Shown one piece after another: positions 7,668 to 15,500 of a DNA stretch of 20,287 nt. Position numbers and translations under genes: made by a program. This stretch comes from a virus. The notes under the pieces were generated by a model. That model made no database searches. It saw nothing but the letters and a program-made list of their open reading frames with translations, and was not told where the DNA came from. Within the stretch, counting starts at the first letter, position 1, and each line of letters starts with the position of its first letter. The stretch lies in the IMG/VR virus record IMGVR_UViG_3300038560_000038, positions 1 to 20,287 of that record; one strand, 5' to 3'.

Positions 7668-7904
7668 ATGGCGAAGGTGAAGGAAGATCTCGTATCCGCT
7701 GAAGCGGTTGAAGTGGAAGAAGTGAAGAAGCCCTACATCGTGATCAGCGGAACCGTACTTGCGGAGCCGGTGGGCGAAAAGGCCGACCGCGCAACCAAGA
7801 AGCTCAGCCCACACAAGCGGTACAAGAAGGGGTCCACCGTTTACCTGGGCGAGAAGGATGCGAAGGATCTGCTGAAGCTGAAGGTTGTCGAGCCGGTCAA
7901 GTAA
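7668..7904 (+). CDS. Small Lys/Glu-rich protein of unknown function
   Basis: A 78-aa protein preceded by AGGAG with a normal spacing to the ATG. The N-terminal third is acidic (VSAEAVEVEEVKK), the middle is basic (KADRATKKLSPHKRYKKG), and the C-terminus has a short beta-like segment STVYLGEKDAKDLLKLKVVEPVK. Small proteins of this look commonly sit between the capsid and the DUF1320 connector genes in Mu-like and other phages. I do not recognise a characterised function. The last 20 residues would suit a small SH3-like or head-completion fold, but that is speculation. Confidence 0.75.
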   Translation: MAKVKEDLVSAEAVEVEEVKKPYIVISGTVLAEPVGEKADRATKKLSPHKRYKKGSTVYLGEKDAKDLLKLKVVEPVK

Positions 7905-7912
7905 GCAGTCCG

Positions 7913-7933
7913 CCGTTCACGTTTCACCGTTCT
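7913..7933. repeat. Heptamer array, three units
   Basis: CCGTTCA, CGTTTCA and CCGTTCT follow one another with a 7-base period in the 39-base gap between two genes. On the other strand this reads as TGAACGG-type units, the same consensus as the arrays at 10850, 11321 and 12093. The array replaces any strong ribosome site for the next gene, which has only a GGAA near its ATG. Confidence 0.45.
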
Positions 7934-7943
7934 CTGGAACTTC

Positions 7944-8402
7944 ATGGCCTACGCGACACAAGCTCAACTGACGCCACTCCGCCTGACGGCCGCGGAGCTG
8001 ACGCAGCTCACCCTCGATACGCCCACCGGCGATGGTCCCACTGACCAGGCGACAGTGGCCAGCGTGACGGCGGCGGCGCTGGAAGAGGCGAGCGGCAAGG
8101 TGGACAGCTACTGCCGTGCGCGGTACCAGACGCCACTGCAGGCCGACGACGACATTGTGGGGCTCACCATCGACATTGCGCTTTACCTGCTCTTCAGCCG
8201 GCGGCGCAGCTCGAAGATGAGCGAGACGGTGCGCCAGCGGTATGAGGATGCGATCTCGTTTCTTAAAGACATTGCCGCATCCCGCGCATCGCTGGATCAG
8301 CCGGCGGGCGATGTGGCGCAGTCGGCTTCGGCAGGGCCTACCATCAGCCGGCGCGATCATCATCTGCGTTTTAAAGACAGGGATCTGGAGGGCTTTGTTT
8401 AA
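7944..8402 (+). CDS. DUF1320 head-tail connector (Mu gp36-like)
   Basis: The 152-aa product matches DUF1320, which corresponds to Mu gp36 and is thought to act in head completion or head-to-tail joining. It starts MAYATQAQLTPL, followed by a helical segment with VTAAALEEASGKVDSYCRARYQTPL, the family's most conserved stretch, then DDIVGLTIDIALYLLFSRR and a helix with RYEDAISFLKDIA. The C-terminal tail (HLRFKDRDLEGF) is the usual short ending. The stop overlaps the next ATG (TAATG), indicating coupled translation. The ribosome site is weak (GGAA near 7935). Confidence 0.9.
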   Translation: MAYATQAQLTPLRLTAAELTQLTLDTPTGDGPTDQATVASVTAAALEEASGKVDSYCRARYQTPLQADDDIVGLTIDIALYLLFSRRRSSKMSETVRQRYEDAISFLKDIAASRASLDQPAGDVAQSASAGPTISRRDHHLRFKDRDLEGFV

Positions 8403-9070
8403 TGGCAACCGTCCAGATCAAAACAGAGGCCGGCCAGGTTATTACCTCACTCAGCGCCTTCTCCATGTTTCTCCAGAATAAGCAGTCGCTGCTGGAGGTG
8501 ATTGGCGCAGGGCAATTGGTGAGCATATACAGGACTTTCGCTGAAGAGGGAAGCCCTAGCGGGTCGTGGGCTCCGCTTGCTGAATCCACCCGTAAAAGAT
8601 ACAAGCGCGACGGCCACAAGTTGCTTATCAAGAGCGGCAACCTGCGCAATTCGATCAAGGCTGTAGTGGCCGGTAATAGCGTCACTATCGGCACAGGAGT
8701 TGTTTACGCGGCGGTTCAACAGTTCGGTTCGCGAGACCGGGGAAGCATCGGTTATGGGCCGCGAACTAAGGCCATGGATGACGCGAAGGTTAAGGTCGGA
8801 GAGCACGACCGCGAATCATTCCGTGGGCCGCGCGTGAAGTATGGCCGGGTGACCATCGTGGATAAAAACGGTAGGACACGGCGGGTATGGATGAGACGCG
8901 CAGGCCCTATCGAGCGTCGGGTTGGGAAGGTGAGCGCGCACGAGCGGCATCAGAACATTCCGGCGCGTCCTTACCTTGTCTTCCGGCCCGAGGATCCGGA
9001 ACGGATTGAGCAAGAAGTGAGGACGTGGGTTAGTGAGCAGGCCAACGCGGCCGGACTGGAGACCAGCTAA
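8402..9070 (+). CDS. Tail completion / virion morphogenesis protein (Mu gpG-like, phage_tail_S)
   Basis: A 222-aa protein of the gpG/phage_tail_S type, which acts at the head-tail interface. Diagnostic features are the early GSWAPLAESTRKRYKRDGHKLL, then IKSGNLRNSIKAVVAGNSVTIGTGVVYAAVQQFG, and near the end NIPARPYLVFRPEDPERIEQ. Members are often shorter: a basic insert of about 60 residues (roughly 115-180, including RVTIVDKNGRTRRVWMRR) lies between the QQFG and PARPYL motifs. It starts at a TAATG overlap with the DUF1320 gene and ends with another to the next gene. Confidence 0.87.
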   Translation: MATVQIKTEAGQVITSLSAFSMFLQNKQSLLEVIGAGQLVSIYRTFAEEGSPSGSWAPLAESTRKRYKRDGHKLLIKSGNLRNSIKAVVAGNSVTIGTGVVYAAVQQFGSRDRGSIGYGPRTKAMDDAKVKVGEHDRESFRGPRVKYGRVTIVDKNGRTRRVWMRRAGPIERRVGKVSAHERHQNIPARPYLVFRPEDPERIEQEVRTWVSEQANAAGLETS

Positions 9071-9579
9071 TGCCGGCCTCCATGGTATTGCCGGGCGATG
9101 TGGAGCAGAGCCTGCTTGCGGCGCTGACGGCCGGGCTCGCTGAGCCCGCGAGCAATTTCCCCGCCGGCATTGCCGTGGGCGCCATTGGCGACAGGGACAT
9201 CAACGACGATGACCAGCTGGTGCTGCAGATGCCCTGCGCGCGCCAACGCTACGTGGGCACAGCCTACAAAGACAGCGGTGATAACCAGTGGCTGACGTAC
9301 GACACAAGCCACATGTTCGAGATTTGGTGCGCGGCGGAGGACCTGACCAGCAAGGAAGCGCAGCGCACGGCGACCACGGCTGTGCTGGCAGTGGTGATTC
9401 CCCTGGTGGCGGGTGCAAGGCTCAGGTTGAGCGATGGCAGCGTTACGGAGCCCGTGGCGCTCAAAAACGTCGGCAAGCTTCCGGATGACATTGTGGGGTC
9501 CATCTACATCCTCACCATCGAGATCTGCGGCATTGCACAATTCCCAGGCACGCTGGCTGCCGGAAACGAGGACGAGTAA
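9070..9579 (+). CDS. Mu gp37-position protein (DUF1834-like), probable tail terminator
   Basis: A 169-aa protein in the place held by Mu gp37 (DUF1834). It begins with a short helix (PGDVEQSLLAALTAGL) and alternates strands and helices (DQLVLQMPCARQRYVGTAYKDS, then HMFEIWCAAEDLTSKEAQRTATTAVLAVVIPLVAG, ending YILTIEICGIAQF). Such a pattern, with a final strand returning near the C-terminus, suits a tail terminator that caps the tube at the head end. The family call is by position and general pattern, not a clear motif. Both ends overlap neighbours by one base (TAATG). Confidence 0.68.
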   Translation: MPASMVLPGDVEQSLLAALTAGLAEPASNFPAGIAVGAIGDRDINDDDQLVLQMPCARQRYVGTAYKDSGDNQWLTYDTSHMFEIWCAAEDLTSKEAQRTATTAVLAVVIPLVAGARLRLSDGSVTEPVALKNVGKLPDDIVGSIYILTIEICGIAQFPGTLAAGNEDE

Positions 9580-9833
9580 TGGCGAAGACAAAGCGTCCGC
9601 GGCCCGACTTTGCGATGGTGCGGCTTGCGCCGGCGGGCGTGGAGATGGCCGGCAAAGCGGGAACGGTTGGGTTGGCGAACGCGCGGCGGCATTTCCACTT
9701 TGTGGCCGGCGTGGCGCAGGAAGTGGAACGCAGTTACGAGTGGAACGCGGTGCTGCGGCCGCAGCGCTACAAAGGCGAGCCGATTTTTGAAGAAGTGACT
9801 GAAGACGAGCAGGCAGCAAAGGACGGTGAGTGA
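9579..9833 (+). CDS. Small protein in Mu gp38 position, function unknown
   Basis: An 84-aa basic-then-acidic protein, coupled by TAATG to the gene before and by TGATG to the gene after. In Mu, a small protein (gp38, DUF2635) lies at this point, but I cannot see a clear DUF2635 match. Visible are a short strand-rich segment (FAMVRLAPAGVEMAGKAGTVGLANARRHFHFV) and an acidic end (EEVTEDEQAAKDGE). The tight coupling to the tail tube gene suggests a structural or assembly role in the tail. Confidence 0.7.
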   Translation: MAKTKRPRPDFAMVRLAPAGVEMAGKAGTVGLANARRHFHFVAGVAQEVERSYEWNAVLRPQRYKGEPIFEEVTEDEQAAKDGE

Positions 9834-10846
9834 TGGCGGGTCCCTACAATTTTGAATACCAGAAGATAACGGCGCGGCAGCTTGTGCTGAGCGCCTGCAA
9901 GCAGGCAGCCTACAACACCGCGATTGCGGGCGCAAGCATGACGCGGCGGCAGAAGTTTGACGGCCAGGCCGTGGGCGAGCTGAAGCAGACGCGTTTTGAC
10001 GATAAGAAAATGGCGGGCAAAGGCACTGAGTTCGCCACGCAGGGTTTGATCACCGGGTGGGATTCAAGCTTCAACTTCAAGGCCGATGCGGATGACTGGC
10101 TGCTGGGCTGGGCGCTGGCGTTCGCCATGGGCCAGGACACCATTACCGGCGCGGGGCCTTACCTGCACAGCATGGTGTTTGAAGAGACCACCGTGCAGGC
10201 CCCGGCGGCGAGCATCTACCTGCAGGACACCGCGGCGGTGTTCCAGACGCTGGTGGACATGGGTCTTTCCGAGCTGACCATCACCTTTCCGGCGCGCGGG
10301 CCGATTCAGCTTGAAATGAGCTTTGTGGGCACGGGAATCTGGGTTGACGGCGCAATCGGTTCGCTGCCGGCTCTGCCCAGTTCTTACGCTTACATGCTGG
10401 GCTCCGACGTGGTGTTCTCTATCGGCAACCATGGAGCCACGGTGTCAAAGATAGGCCGCTTCCTGAGCGGCAGCATCAAGATCTCGACAGGCGTAAAGAA
10501 CCACACTGCGCCTGGTCTGGGCCTGTTCGGCGCATTCCCGCTGCTGGGACTGCGCAAGGTGAGCTTCAGCGCAACCATCGCGGCCAACTCGACGGAAGAT
10601 ATCCGGCCCATCTTCAACACCAACGAGCTGCAGGAAGTGAACTTCACGGGCACCAGCGGCACGTCGATCGTCAACATCGATTTTCCGTATGTGAACCTGA
10701 AGACCAACAAGCTTGGCGCCAGCGGCAACAACGTGGTGTGGCAGATCACGGGCGATGAAACCACCATATATAACCAGAGCGGCTCAGGCGTGATGACGGC
10801 CGCTGTGACCAACAGCCAGGCGACGGCGTACCTGGTGGGGGCGTAA
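9833..10846 (+). CDS. Major tail tube protein (non-contractile tail)
   Basis: The 337-aa product is rich in Gly, Ser, Thr and Ala with many short beta strands (SELTITFPARGPIQLEMSFVGTG, then LRKVSFSATIAANS and SIVNIDFPYVNLKTNK), the pattern of siphovirus tail tube proteins. An N-terminal helix-loop QKITARQLVLSACKQAAYNTAI precedes the beta core. No tail sheath gene accompanies it, and its position before the chaperone-site genes and tape measure supports the call. The frame includes a GTG at 9830, but ATG 9833 gives the TGATG overlap used by other genes here. The assignment is by pattern and context; I cannot place it in a named family with certainty. Confidence 0.7.
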   Translation: MAGPYNFEYQKITARQLVLSACKQAAYNTAIAGASMTRRQKFDGQAVGELKQTRFDDKKMAGKGTEFATQGLITGWDSSFNFKADADDWLLGWALAFAMGQDTITGAGPYLHSMVFEETTVQAPAASIYLQDTAAVFQTLVDMGLSELTITFPARGPIQLEMSFVGTGIWVDGAIGSLPALPSSYAYMLGSDVVFSIGNHGATVSKIGRFLSGSIKISTGVKNHTAPGLGLFGAFPLLGLRKVSFSATIAANSTEDIRPIFNTNELQEVNFTGTSGTSIVNIDFPYVNLKTNKLGASGNNVVWQITGDETTIYNQSGSGVMTAAVTNSQATAYLVGA

Positions 10847-10849
10847 GAG

Positions 10850-10870
10850 CAGGGATCAGGGATCAGGGAA
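10850..10870. repeat. Heptamer array, three units
   Basis: CAGGGAT, CAGGGAT, CAGGGAA follow each other with a 7-base period, then a partial CAGGATA, in the 49-base gap after the tail tube gene. Read from the third base, these are GGATCAG/GGAACAG units, close to the TGAACAG units at 11321. Confidence 0.6.
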
Positions 10871-10895
10871 CAGGATAAGTAAGAGAGGACTTGAT

Positions 10896-11174
10896 ATGAG
10901 CTGGAGTGTAAGCGCAAGCGGTTCGCCCGCGGAAGCAAAAGAACAACTGCTGAAGCAGTTTGAATATCCGCTGGCCGATGGCAAAGCCGGGCTGGCGGAT
11001 GACGGCGAGAAGGAGACGGTGCGCAAGGTGAGCGCTCTGATTGATCAATGCCTGGATACGTTCGGCCCACGCAAGAGTGTGACCGTCACGGCATCGGGCC
11101 ATATGGGCTTCGACGACTGGGATTCAAAAGAGGGCGCGCATCAGTACGTCTCGATCTCGATTACGCCGGCCTAA
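10896..11174 (+). CDS. Small protein after the tail tube gene, function unknown
   Basis: A 92-aa protein with GAGAGGA ahead of its ATG. It starts MSWSVSASGSPAEAKEQLLKQF and ends with beta-like segments (KSVTVTASGHMGFDDWD, QYVSISITPA), with a helix in the middle (ETVRKVSALIDQCLDTFG). I have a sense of similar small proteins beside phage tail genes, but no function is known to me. Because a strong terminator follows it, it is likely expressed at the same high level as the tail tube, hinting at a virion component or an assembly partner needed in quantity. Confidence 0.75.
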   Translation: MSWSVSASGSPAEAKEQLLKQFEYPLADGKAGLADDGEKETVRKVSALIDQCLDTFGPRKSVTVTASGHMGFDDWDSKEGAHQYVSISITPA

Positions 11175-11188
11175 CAAGGTTTGCTTCG

Positions 11189-11230
11189 GCCGGAGCGTAA
11201 ACAGCGCAGGCGCTCCGGCTTCTTTTTTCT
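11189..11230 (+). terminator. Strong intrinsic terminator
   Basis: GCCGGAGCG (11189-11197) pairs perfectly with CGCTCCGGC (11211-11219), loop of 13, followed directly by TTCTTTTTTCT. It is the most convincing terminator in the window and lies 15 bases after the stop of the 92-aa gene. It divides head, connector and tail tube genes from the tape measure and tip genes. I see no clear promoter in the 148 bases between it and the next start, so partial read-through is likely. Confidence 0.88.
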
Positions 11231-11320
11231 TATGTTGTAACATTCGCGTTCTACGGCGGATGTAGAGGGCAAGCAAACTACGCGGCCCTCAGGCACGGCG
11301 GGGTTCTCCACCCTGAATAG

Positions 11321-11341
11321 CAGTGAACAGTGGACAGTGAC
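11321..11341. repeat. Heptamer array, three units
   Basis: CAGTGAA, CAGTGGA and CAGTGAC follow one another with a 7-base period, 38 bases before the next start codon. The array lies in the 204-base gap that also holds the terminator. The same units recur at 12100-12113 at the other end of the next gene. Confidence 0.65.
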
Positions 11342-11378
11342 CGAAACAAAATCCCAAAAACATCCGTGGAGAATCCTT

Positions 11379-12140
11379 ATGTCATCGACACTCAATTTCG
11401 TTGATCTTGCGCAGCGGCGCAGGGTTGTTGTGCGCCAGGGTAGCGCTACTGTGGGCTATCCGGTGCGGCCTGTTTCTCAGGACGAATGGTTCACCTACTT
11501 TGACGGCATCATCTCAACGTCAGAGCGCGTGGGCAAAAAGGTTGTGACGCACAATGATGCCAGCTCCGCCGGCATTGAGCTGGTGGAGAGCGTGATTGAA
11601 GGCCCCGGCATTGCGCCTTCGCCGCTGGCGCACAAGCTGGCGATCGCCAATGTGCTCACCTCGGCGTATGTGCCCAGTGCGGAAGAGTGCGGATTTCAGG
11701 AGCCGCTGGGTGCGGAAGCGGTACGCATCTGGACTGTGTGGGGCGCGGCGGAAGACGGCGACGCGATGCGGCGGTTCAAGAACCTGGTGCATTGGTTCTC
11801 GCCGCCGACAAGCGAGCACTACCGGCGGTACCGGGCGGCCGACAGCCGCGCGCAGATCATCAGCGGCAGCCGCAAAGGCACCACGGTGTACCGCGGCGCG
11901 CAGCGCACGCTGGCTGCGCTCTATGACGAGCTGATTATTTCCGTGGCCGGCTACGCGGTGGGCGGCGTGGCTCTGGAAGGCACGGCGGGGATCCGGCAGC
12001 ACATGGACACGTATCACAAGGTCACTGCCGCACTGGGCTTGTTCAGCGCAGGCGAGCTGGCGATTGAGGACGAAGAAGAAGAGCAAAAGAGGCAGCGGAC
12101 AGTGGACAGTGAACAGATGACAGCGGCCACTGCCCACTAA
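11379..12140 (+). CDS. Protein in the tail assembly chaperone position, function unknown
   Basis: A 253-aa protein between the tail tube and tape measure genes, where siphophages carry tail assembly chaperones that keep the tape measure soluble. The start ATG 11379 follows GGAGA by a normal spacing; a GTG at 11337 in the same frame lies inside a repeat array and has no good site. The N-terminus (STLNFVDLAQRRRVVVRQGSATVGYPVRPVSQDEWFTYF) is beta-rich, the middle helical, and the end acidic (ELAIEDEEEEQ). The last 16 or so residues (KRQRTVDSEQMTAATAH) and the stop codon are encoded by a heptamer-repeat array and look like a late addition. The chaperone role is inferred from position only. Confidence 0.7.
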   Translation: MSSTLNFVDLAQRRRVVVRQGSATVGYPVRPVSQDEWFTYFDGIISTSERVGKKVVTHNDASSAGIELVESVIEGPGIAPSPLAHKLAIANVLTSAYVPSAEECGFQEPLGAEAVRIWTVWGAAEDGDAMRRFKNLVHWFSPPTSEHYRRYRAADSRAQIISGSRKGTTVYRGAQRTLAALYDELIISVAGYAVGGVALEGTAGIRQHMDTYHKVTAALGLFSAGELAIEDEEEEQKRQRTVDSEQMTAATAH

Positions 12141-12147
12141 CCACTGA
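12093..12147. repeat. Long heptamer array with an inverted second arm
   Basis: Five units CAGCGGA, CAGTGGA, CAGTGAA, CAGATGA and CAGCGGC are followed in register by three units in the opposite sense, CCACTGC, CCACTAA and CCACTGA. CAGTGG and CCACTG are reverse complements, so the whole can fold back. It encodes the end of the preceding gene, including its TAA, and puts a TGA in the frame of the next gene just upstream of its start. Confidence 0.7.
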
Positions 12148-12153
12148 GGTTCT

Positions 12154-12555
12154 ATGGCAATCGACATAACGCGCGACGGGGAAGGGCTGCGGCAGGCGCT
12201 GAGCGAACTGCTTGAACACAGCTTTGCCTCGTCGCGCGTTGCGCGATCGCTGCTGGATGCGGATGAGGGCTCTCAGGAGCGCATGTTCGGGTCGCTGCCG
12301 CAGCTCACCCTTTCGCCCGGCTACTACAAGCGGGCGGAGTTTCTGCTGTGGCTGGAGAAGCAAAAAGAGATTGGCGTGGTGGCCGCGCCCTGGGCGCACA
12401 GCGAGGCTGTGGGGCTGATGGCCGTGAAAGAGGCGCGGTCGATATTCGAGCGCAACCATCCGCCATGCGGCATTTGTTCTGCGTTGCAGGACTCGCCCTT
12501 TGCGCTGAGCTGCTGCGCATGCGGTACGGAGTTCCAGTTGCGGAGGACCGCATAG
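12154..12555 (+). CDS. Small protein with C-terminal zinc-ribbon-like cysteines before the tape measure
   Basis: A 133-aa protein directly upstream of the tape measure gene, with GAGG ahead of its ATG. It is mostly helical (GEGLRQALSELLEHSFASSRVARSLLDADEG). The C-terminus has C105-x2-C108-x11-C120-x2-C123 plus an extra C121 (PPCGICSALQ then LSCCACGTEF), a compact zinc-ribbon-like pattern. The position is that of the second tail assembly chaperone (gpT-like). No frameshift from the preceding gene is possible: that frame has a TGA at 12145 and the preceding gene ends at 12140. It is therefore a stand-alone gene. Function is inferred from position only. Confidence 0.72.
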   Translation: MAIDITRDGEGLRQALSELLEHSFASSRVARSLLDADEGSQERMFGSLPQLTLSPGYYKRAEFLLWLEKQKEIGVVAAPWAHSEAVGLMAVKEARSIFERNHPPCGICSALQDSPFALSCCACGTEFQLRRTA

Positions 12556-15500
12556 ATGGACGGCACAGGCGGCGTACAGGTCACGATCAGCATTGCCGAC
12601 GCCGATGGCGGCGCAACCGTCCAGCAGGTCATTGCGAACATCGGCGAGATCGGCCCCGCGGGTGAAGCTGCAGGCGCGCAGGCTTCAGCTGGTCTTGCCC
12701 AGATTGAAGAGTCCGCAACGAAGGCACAGGCGGCTGTGGTTGGACTGTCCGCTTCATGGAAGAGCATCACATCGCCGGGCGCGATGACGGCCAGCAACTC
12801 GACACTCTTCCAGTCTTTCTTTGGACAAGGATCTGAATGGACCTCGGCACGTAGTGCGATTCAGGCTATTCCTCAAGAGATAGACCAGGTAGGCGCTCAT
12901 GCGCTGACGTCGTTGGACAACGTGCGGCTGCTCCGGGATGACCTTGGCATTCGCATCCCGCGCTCGATGGAAAAGGCGATTGCCAGCAGCCAACTTCTTA
13001 GCGGCGCGATTGGAATGATCGGCCCAGGTCTACTCGCAATTGGCGCAGCGGATATTTTCGTGCACATCGGCGAGGCTCTTTACAACGCGTACGAGAAGTA
13101 CATCGACATTAACGCCGCGCAAGATGAATTCCTGAAGACGATGGAGGAGAACAAGGACAAGGATTTCATCAACGTGCACTCCATTGAAACCGCGAAATTG
13201 CGGCTCGACGAAGCAACGGCGTCGATGATCGCGCTGAAGGGCGCGGCGGAGGCAGAGAATAAGGGCGGATGGCTCGATATTTTGGCCAACCTTGGCAACC
13301 CCGGTGCAATGAGCGTGGGCTTGGGCGAGTTACTCACCGGTCGCCAGCTGGCCGGTGCCGCAGCAAAAAGCGCGGCACAAACACAAGAACTTTCCCCGGA
13401 AGAGCAGGCACTGCAGCACCAGCAGAATATATCCGACATCGATTACGAGCACGCCGGCGATAGCGAACTGAAGGGCCAGGCGAAGATTACGGCCGAGTTG
13501 CAGAAACAGGTTGAGCTAGACAAGGAAAAACAGCGCTACACATCGATTGAAGAAAAGGAGCGCGGCAACTCTGGCGCAAAGGACGCCGGGAAATACGAGC
13601 AGGCTAACGAGGACATGGGCGCGTTGAAGAAAGCGATGGCGGAGGAAACGGAGCTGCACCGCCAGGAGACACAGCAGATTATTGAAATGCAAAATGAGGC
13701 GACCAACGCGGGCCTTGAGGGCAACGCGCTGCGCGCGGCACAAGAGCAGCAGGCTATTGATGCGATCGTGCGCAAGTATCAGGAAGGCGAGATAGACAAA
13801 CAAACGGCCAGCGCAGAGACGGCCGCGGTGCAACAGAAGTTTGCGGCCGAGGCGGCCAAGCTGCAGCAGCAGCTTGACGAGCAGACGAAGCACATGGCCG
13901 ACGAGGCCGCTCAGGCTGGGCTCAAAGGGCAGGCGTTGCTGGCCGCGCAGTTGAAGACGCAACTTGATGCAATCGACACGGCAGAACAAAAGGCTGTTGG
14001 CCCTGGTGGCACCGAAACCAGCGCCCAGAGTGCCGATTACAACAGCCAGCGCGACTCGGCACGGCAGGAGTCTTACCAGAAGGGTGTTGAAGAGCAGACT
14101 CAATACGAAGACAAAATCCAGAGCCTGATGCAACGCAGCGATGACTTTGAGCTGCAGGGCTACGCGCGGATTGATGCGGACCGCATCAAGTCGTTGAATT
14201 CCCTGGCTGAAGCCGACAATGCCTACTACAGCGACCTTGGCGCTGCGATGACAGCCTTCGCGCAGCAGGCCGTGCAGGTTGAAGCGGACGCCGATCGCCA
14301 GCGCCAGCAACTGCACCAGCGGACCATGGAGCAGATCACGAAGGAAGAGCAGCAGACCGCGCGCTTGTTGCTGCCTGAGTGGCAGCAGGCCCAGCTCGCA
14401 ATCGAGGACACCTACACGGACCGTCTGCACCAGATTGAGCAGGACGTGAAGCAGCATGTGATGACGGAGCAGGAAGGCGCGGCGGCTGTAACGGCGGCAT
14501 GGCAACAGGCTGCGGCGCAGATGGAGAAGGCTGAAGAGGAAGCACGCGACAAGATCGCCGGCGGCCTGCAGCAACTGTTTACGCATCCGGAAAAGTTTTT
14601 TGAAGAGTCGGCAATGAAGACCGGCTTCCAGCTCATGGCCAACGAGATGCTCTCTGTGTTTCAGTCAAGCGGGCAGACGGGCGGCATACTGCAATACCTG
14701 TTTGGCATGGGGCCGCAGATGAGCACAAGCACCAACCCGCTGACGGCGATTGAGTCCGCGCTGGGCCTGGGCAACCATAACGGATCGCAGCCGGGCAGCA
14801 CGCCGGGCAATCCGTTCTCCACGATGGGTTCTGCGACAAACCCTTCCATGATTCAGTTCTCGCAGGGATCCACGACGCTGCTGACGGGCAGCCAGACGCT
14901 GCTGCAGGCCGCCGCGTCGTTGCAGTCGGCTGCAGGCAGCATGAGCATCGGCGGCGGAGGCAATACGCTGGGCTTTCCGGGCGGCGGCGGTGGGCTTGGG
15001 ATTGGTGGCTCTTCCTCGTCCACCGCGGCTTCAGCAGGCGGCGGATACGGATCGCTGGATACCACGACGCCGGATTTGAGCGGCACGATTGGTGCTGACG
15101 GGACGTTCACCTCATCCACCGCATCGCAGGCGGCAACCATGGGCGCAACCGCAGGGCCGCTGGGAGCAGCGGGCGGCATCGTAGGCGGCGGATTGATGGG
15201 GGCGATGAGTATCTACTCCGCCTACCAGAACTCGAACCCCATTGCGGGCGCAGCGGGCGGCGCGATGGGCGGCATGGAGATGGGCGCGGCGCTTGGCTCG
15301 GTGATCCCCGGCCTGGGCACGGTGGTGGGAGGCGCAATCGGCGCGATCGCCGGCGGACTCACCGGCTTGTTCGCAGGCATCTTTGGAGACCAGGGCAAGG
15401 GCCAGGCGGAGGGCCTTGATGTAAACACCATCCAGCCTGAGATCACCAAGGATATGCAGGACTACGAGGCTGGCCGCAGCGGCTATAGCGCGGTTGCGAT

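Noticed and set aside
11231-11378. Promoter between the terminator and the next gene
   Set aside because: TTGTAA near 11235 has no -10 partner at a suitable distance. A six-base stem (GAGGGC/GCCCTC, 11265-11290) is too weak to assign a role.
12078-12153. Programmed frameshift joining the two chaperone-position genes (GCAAAAG near 12083)
   Set aside because: The run is not a canonical slippery heptamer, and the downstream gene's frame has a stop at 12145-12147, after the upstream gene's own stop.
13516-14586. 356-aa Leu/Arg-rich minus-strand frame over the tape measure
   Set aside because: It is the reverse of the CAG/GAG-rich coiled coil, which gives CTG/CTC leucines. There is no sign of a membrane protein with a proper start.
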